A DNA stretch of 64,000 nucleotides from an uncultured Dyadobacter sp. (GTDB lineage Bacteria > Bacteroidota > Bacteroidia > Cytophagales > Spirosomataceae). This document shows, piece by piece, positions 61,149-64,000 of this stretch. Position 1 is the stretch's first letter, and every line of letters begins with the position of its first letter. A model generated the notes under the pieces. It had not been told where the DNA came from and did not search any database. It saw only the letters and a program-made list of their open reading frames with translations. Position numbers and translations under genes: made by a program. The DNA is taken from positions 1 through 64,000 of the forward strand of contig NZ_CAMLSE010000002.1 of the NCBI RefSeq assembly GCF_946482605.1, written 5' to 3'.

Positions 61149-61973
61149 ATGATCACCAATTCAGACCCGATCGGAACAGCACTTCTTCCCCGACTTCCTG
61201 CCGGTGTGCAATGGGTTTCTGTTAACAATGGCGAATCCGGCGATCGGGTTTACCGCCGGACCGATGATGTAGCCTATGCTAAAATTTCCACCGGCCAGGG
61301 CCTGGCGGCACTGAGCGAAGAACGCCGGCGCTCAGCATGGCTCCATTCCCAAAATATCAGTTGCCCGGAAGTGCTCGACTGGACGGTTTCCGGCGAAACC
61401 GCCTGCCTGGTCACGCGCGCCATCGCAGGCTTACCCGCCAGTGAGCTCTCCCCTACCCAGCTTCTGGCCGCCTGGCCTTCCATAGCCCGGCAGTATAAAA
61501 TGCTGCACGCGCTCCGGCCTCAGGATTGTCCTTTCCATCGAGACCTCCGCACCATGTTCGGCAAAGCAACGGATATAGTGGCCCGCAACGCTGTCAATCC
61601 GGAGTTCCTTGATCCGGAAGACGAACATGTACCGCCCGTTGAACTCCTCAGCAGGTTGGAAAACGAACTTCCTGCCCGGCTCGCGCAGGAGGCCGGCGAC
61701 CTGGTTGTCTGCCATGGCGATGCCTGTATGCCCAACATCATGGTCGACCCGGCTAGCCTGCAATGCACCGGACTCATCGACCTTGGCAGGCTTGGGGTCG
61801 CGGACCGTTATGCGGACCTGGCGCTGCTGCTGGGCAACACCCGCGAAACCTGGGAAAATGCCGCACAGGCACAAAAGGCACATGCTATTTTGTTTGAAAC
61901 CCTGGGACCGGACCAGGCCGACATCGCAAGATTGCATTTCTACCTCCGACTCGACCCATTGACCTGGGGGTAG
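61149..61973 (+). CDS. Aminoglycoside 3''-phosphotransferase, APH(3'')-Ib (StrA)-like
   Basis: 274 residues from the Met at 61149; APH(3'')-Ib has 267. The kinase catalytic loop is VVCHGDACMPNIMVD (H189, G190, D191, N196), and GLIDLGRLGVADRYADLAL carries the metal-binding Asp D211. NGESGDRVYRR near the N-terminus, RNAVNPEFLDPEDE and the C-terminal FYLRLDPLTWG agree with what I recall of APH(3'')-Ib/StrA closely enough to make streptomycin 3''-phosphorylation the leading guess. No IS, integron or plasmid genes flank it, and no strB-like partner is present, so it looks like a resident chromosomal homologue. An upstream TTG start at 61083 is rejected. Confidence 0.88.
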   Translation: MITNSDPIGTALLPRLPAGVQWVSVNNGESGDRVYRRTDDVAYAKISTGQGLAALSEERRRSAWLHSQNISCPEVLDWTVSGETACLVTRAIAGLPASELSPTQLLAAWPSIARQYKMLHALRPQDCPFHRDLRTMFGKATDIVARNAVNPEFLDPEDEHVPPVELLSRLENELPARLAQEAGDLVVCHGDACMPNIMVDPASLQCTGLIDLGRLGVADRYADLALLLGNTRETWENAAQAQKAHAILFETLGPDQADIARLHFYLRLDPLTWG

Positions 61974-62079
61974 CATTGGAAATAGTGTATTTGTTTGTAA
62001 CTTACTCTGTCGCCATTTCCCCCGACGCCATTTCGTTTGCGATCAAAGTTTTTGGATTCAAAACCTGACTTCTGACTGA

Positions 62080-62835
62080 ATGAAAACCCTTGCAGCTACC
62101 TTCTTGCTGGTCCTGGCTATCGGATTTTCCGCCGCTGGCCAGCATTCCGAAAAAGGGAATGCCCTTACCCCCCCGACAGGCCGCAGGGCGATGCGCCCAA
62201 AGGTCGCTATTCGGGTACTGGACAAATATAGCCTGAAACCCGTCCGCGCCACGATCATGCTCGTCGGGCAGAGACCGGGAGTTCCGATCGCGCCGCGTTT
62301 TGAAGATGGTGTTTACCAATTCAAAGTTACGGTCCGGGATACCATCATCATTTCTATTCACGCCAATGGCTATGAAATGCTGAACGAATCCGTGCCGGCA
62401 GGACTGCTCCATGCGACCAAAGTATTCTACCTTACTCCAAAAACCGCTTCCCTGAACAGTAACACGGTCTACACGACCAGCAACATCCCGGTCCTGCATG
62501 ACGATATCATGACCGTACTCCATTTTCCGCAAAGCCTCCCGGATATCCTGCCGGAAAGCGAGCAGGAGCTGAAAATACTCGCCGATTACCTGCTGCGGCA
62601 TGAAACCTGCCGTATAGAGCTTGCAGGACATACCGACGACGTCGGTGACCCATACAAAAACATGCTGCTGTCATACGACCGGGTCGACGAAGTGAAAAAA
62701 TACCTGCTGGCCCGTCACATTGCATCCAGCCGGATTCGCGGGAGAGGATTTGGAAGCCATCTTCCCGTAGCGCCCAACGATTCAGAGCTGAACCGGCGGC
62801 TCAACCGCCGTGTCGAAGTGAAGATTACCCTTTGA
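62080..62835 (+). CDS. OmpA-domain protein
   Basis: 251 residues with a signal peptide (TLAATFLLVLAIGFSAAGQH). Residues ~30-125 form an unassigned beta domain, possibly carboxypeptidase-regulatory-like or Ig-like (VAIRVLDKYSLKPVRATIML). The C-terminal OmpA domain binds peptidoglycan: LPESEQELKILADYLLRHET, IELAGHTDDVGDPYKNMLLS, YDRVDEVKKYLLARHIASSR and RRLNRRVEV. It lacks an N-terminal beta-barrel, so it probably stays in the periplasm or is held on the outer membrane. Single gene, 106 bases after the phosphotransferase. Confidence 0.9.
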   Translation: MKTLAATFLLVLAIGFSAAGQHSEKGNALTPPTGRRAMRPKVAIRVLDKYSLKPVRATIMLVGQRPGVPIAPRFEDGVYQFKVTVRDTIIISIHANGYEMLNESVPAGLLHATKVFYLTPKTASLNSNTVYTTSNIPVLHDDIMTVLHFPQSLPDILPESEQELKILADYLLRHETCRIELAGHTDDVGDPYKNMLLSYDRVDEVKKYLLARHIASSRIRGRGFGSHLPVAPNDSELNRRLNRRVEVKITL

Positions 62836-63003
62836 TTGCCGGAACGCCGGTCACCCGATCGCCTGCCTTTCAATAGTTCTCCGTTTTATCTTTTCAAAAA
62901 ATCCGCCCGAACGTGACGGAATGAGCACTTTAGTGATGCATATTTGTTCTTTATGGCAAAAGAACCGCCAGAGAGCGAAATTTTACCCGTACTGTATTAA
63001 TAT

Positions 63004-63993
63004 ATGAAAGAAGTAAAAGCCTCCATTTCAGGCATTGAAGGATATGTACCCGACTATATTCTCACTAACGCCGAACTGGAGACACTCGTAGATACCAGCG
63101 ATGAATGGATTCAGAGCAGGACGGGCATCCGCGAACGCCGCATCCTGAAAGAGCCGGGCCTGGGCAGTTCGCATATGGGTGCCGAAGCCGTCAAAGCATT
63201 GCTCGCGAAAACCAATACTGACCCAAGCGAAATAGATCTTCTCATTTGCGCCACCATTACCCCTGATTTCGTCTTCCCAAGCACCGCCAACCTCATTTGT
63301 GACATGGCGGGGATCCGCAGGATCGGCAGCTTCGACGTGAACGCGGCCTGTTCCGGCTTCATTTATGCGCTCGAACTCGGCTCACAGTTCATTGAAACAG
63401 GAAAATACAAGAAAGTGGTGATCGTGGGGACCGATAAAATGTCGGCTGTGATGGACTATACCGATCGCCGCACCTGCATTCTTTTCGGGGACGGTGCCGG
63501 CGCGGTGCTGCTGGAACCGAATACAGAAGGCAATGGTGTGATCGACACGCTGATCCGTTCCGACGGTGAGGGATATGCGCACCTGATGCAACAGGGAGGC
63601 GGCAGTCGTTTTCCAGCCAGTCACGAAACGGTGGACGCCCGCCTGCATTACCTGCATCAGGACGGCCAGCAGGTCTTTAAGTCCGCGGTAAGGAACATGG
63701 CCGATGTTTCGGCGGAAATCATGGAAAAGAACCACCTTGGCCACGACGATATTGCCTGGCTGGTTCCCCATCAGGCCAACCGCCGCATTATCGAGGCGAC
63801 GGCCAACCGGATGGGTGTCGGTATGGACAAAGTGATGATGAATATCGCGCATTACGGCAATACCACGGCGGCCACGATTCCGCTTTGTCTGTGGGATTAC
63901 GAAAGCCAGCTCAAAAAAGGCGACAACCTGATATTTTCAGCTTTCGGGGCAGGTTTTACCTGGGCGTCGGCTTATGTAAAATGGGCCTACTAG
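63004..63993 (+). CDS. fabH: Beta-ketoacyl-ACP synthase III (FabH)
   Basis: 329 residues. It starts the first fatty-acid elongation cycle by condensing acetyl-CoA with malonyl-ACP. The catalytic triad is seen as C116 (VNAACSGF), H256 (VPHQANRR) and N286 (HYGNTTAAT). Also present are WIQSRTGIRERRIL near the N-terminus and FGDGAGAVLLEP. All match FabH closely. The gene ends seven bases before the window edge. A 168-base spacer separates it from the OmpA-domain gene; no clear FabR-type operator was seen. Confidence 0.97.
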   Translation: MKEVKASISGIEGYVPDYILTNAELETLVDTSDEWIQSRTGIRERRILKEPGLGSSHMGAEAVKALLAKTNTDPSEIDLLICATITPDFVFPSTANLICDMAGIRRIGSFDVNAACSGFIYALELGSQFIETGKYKKVVIVGTDKMSAVMDYTDRRTCILFGDGAGAVLLEPNTEGNGVIDTLIRSDGEGYAHLMQQGGGSRFPASHETVDARLHYLHQDGQQVFKSAVRNMADVSAEIMEKNHLGHDDIAWLVPHQANRRIIEATANRMGVGMDKVMMNIAHYGNTTAATIPLCLWDYESQLKKGDNLIFSAFGAGFTWASAYVKWAY

Positions 63994-64000
63994 GCTGAAA

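Overview
The window looks like chromosome of an environmental Bacteroidota, most likely order Cytophagales (Dyadobacter/Spirosoma-like). The signs are a SusC/SusD pair, a type IX secretion sorting domain on a very large secreted phosphatase, LytS/LytTR signalling, many secreted lipoproteins, a FISUMP-domain protein, RND efflux genes of the Bacteroidota type, promoter-like TAnnTTTG boxes, and moderately GC-rich DNA. The genus is an inference. No rRNA, tRNA, CRISPR array, IS element or phage module was seen.

Layout. 1-7.6 kb: the 3' end of an arsenate reductase reading straight into a GNAT acetyltransferase, catalase-peroxidase KatG, then two divergent GH13 enzymes (trehalohydrolase TreZ and an alpha-glucosidase) and a DUF421 membrane protein. 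7.6-14 kb: a Gfo/Idh/MocA oxidoreductase, small stress-type or unknown proteins (ankyrin, DsbA-like, HD), and an acyltransferase-3/serine-hydrolase pair joined by an ATGA overlap. 14-22 kb: a three-gene RND efflux operon (adaptor, pump, TolC-like channel) divergent from a LytS-type kinase/LytTR regulator pair. 22-26 kb: a PepSY-membrane-protein operon of the siderophore or iron uptake type, two perfect CRP-type palindromes, a tautomerase/SDR pair, a long perfect inverted repeat, a 45-bp tandem repeat and a DoxX protein. 26-29 kb: an AT-richer gene for an 801-residue GNAT/coiled-coil/two-TM protein that I do not recognise.

29-41 kb is a carbohydrate-utilisation locus: MFS transporter, arabinose/fucose-isomerase-like enzyme, SusC, SusD, an 844-residue exported protein of unknown family, an SGNH hydrolase and a GntR/UTRA regulator. 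An identical 13-bp motif precedes both the transporter and the isomerase and is a candidate operator. The locus reads as outer-membrane binding and import (SusCD), periplasmic processing (unknown protein, SGNH), inner-membrane uptake (MFS) and cytoplasmic isomerisation, with local repression by the GntR protein.

41-64 kb is mixed: a DHA2 drug exporter with a divergent HxlR regulator, UspA, the T9SS-exported purple-acid-phosphatase-like protein, two SDRs behind an AraC regulator, an unknown membrane protein followed by a plug-domain-only protein, an orphan NarL-type regulator, a second HxlR with a divergent SDR, TerC, SRPBCC, FISUMP, GNAT and DUF2306 proteins, a Crp/Fnr regulator, a chromosomal APH(3'')-Ib-like streptomycin phosphotransferase, an OmpA-domain protein and FabH.

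The best candidates for something undescribed are the 844-residue exported protein with its locus and 13-bp motif, the 801-residue GNAT/two-TM protein, the plug-only protein, the ArsC-GNAT fusion, and the tandem CRP-type sites. All family calls come from reading motifs by eye; no search was run.
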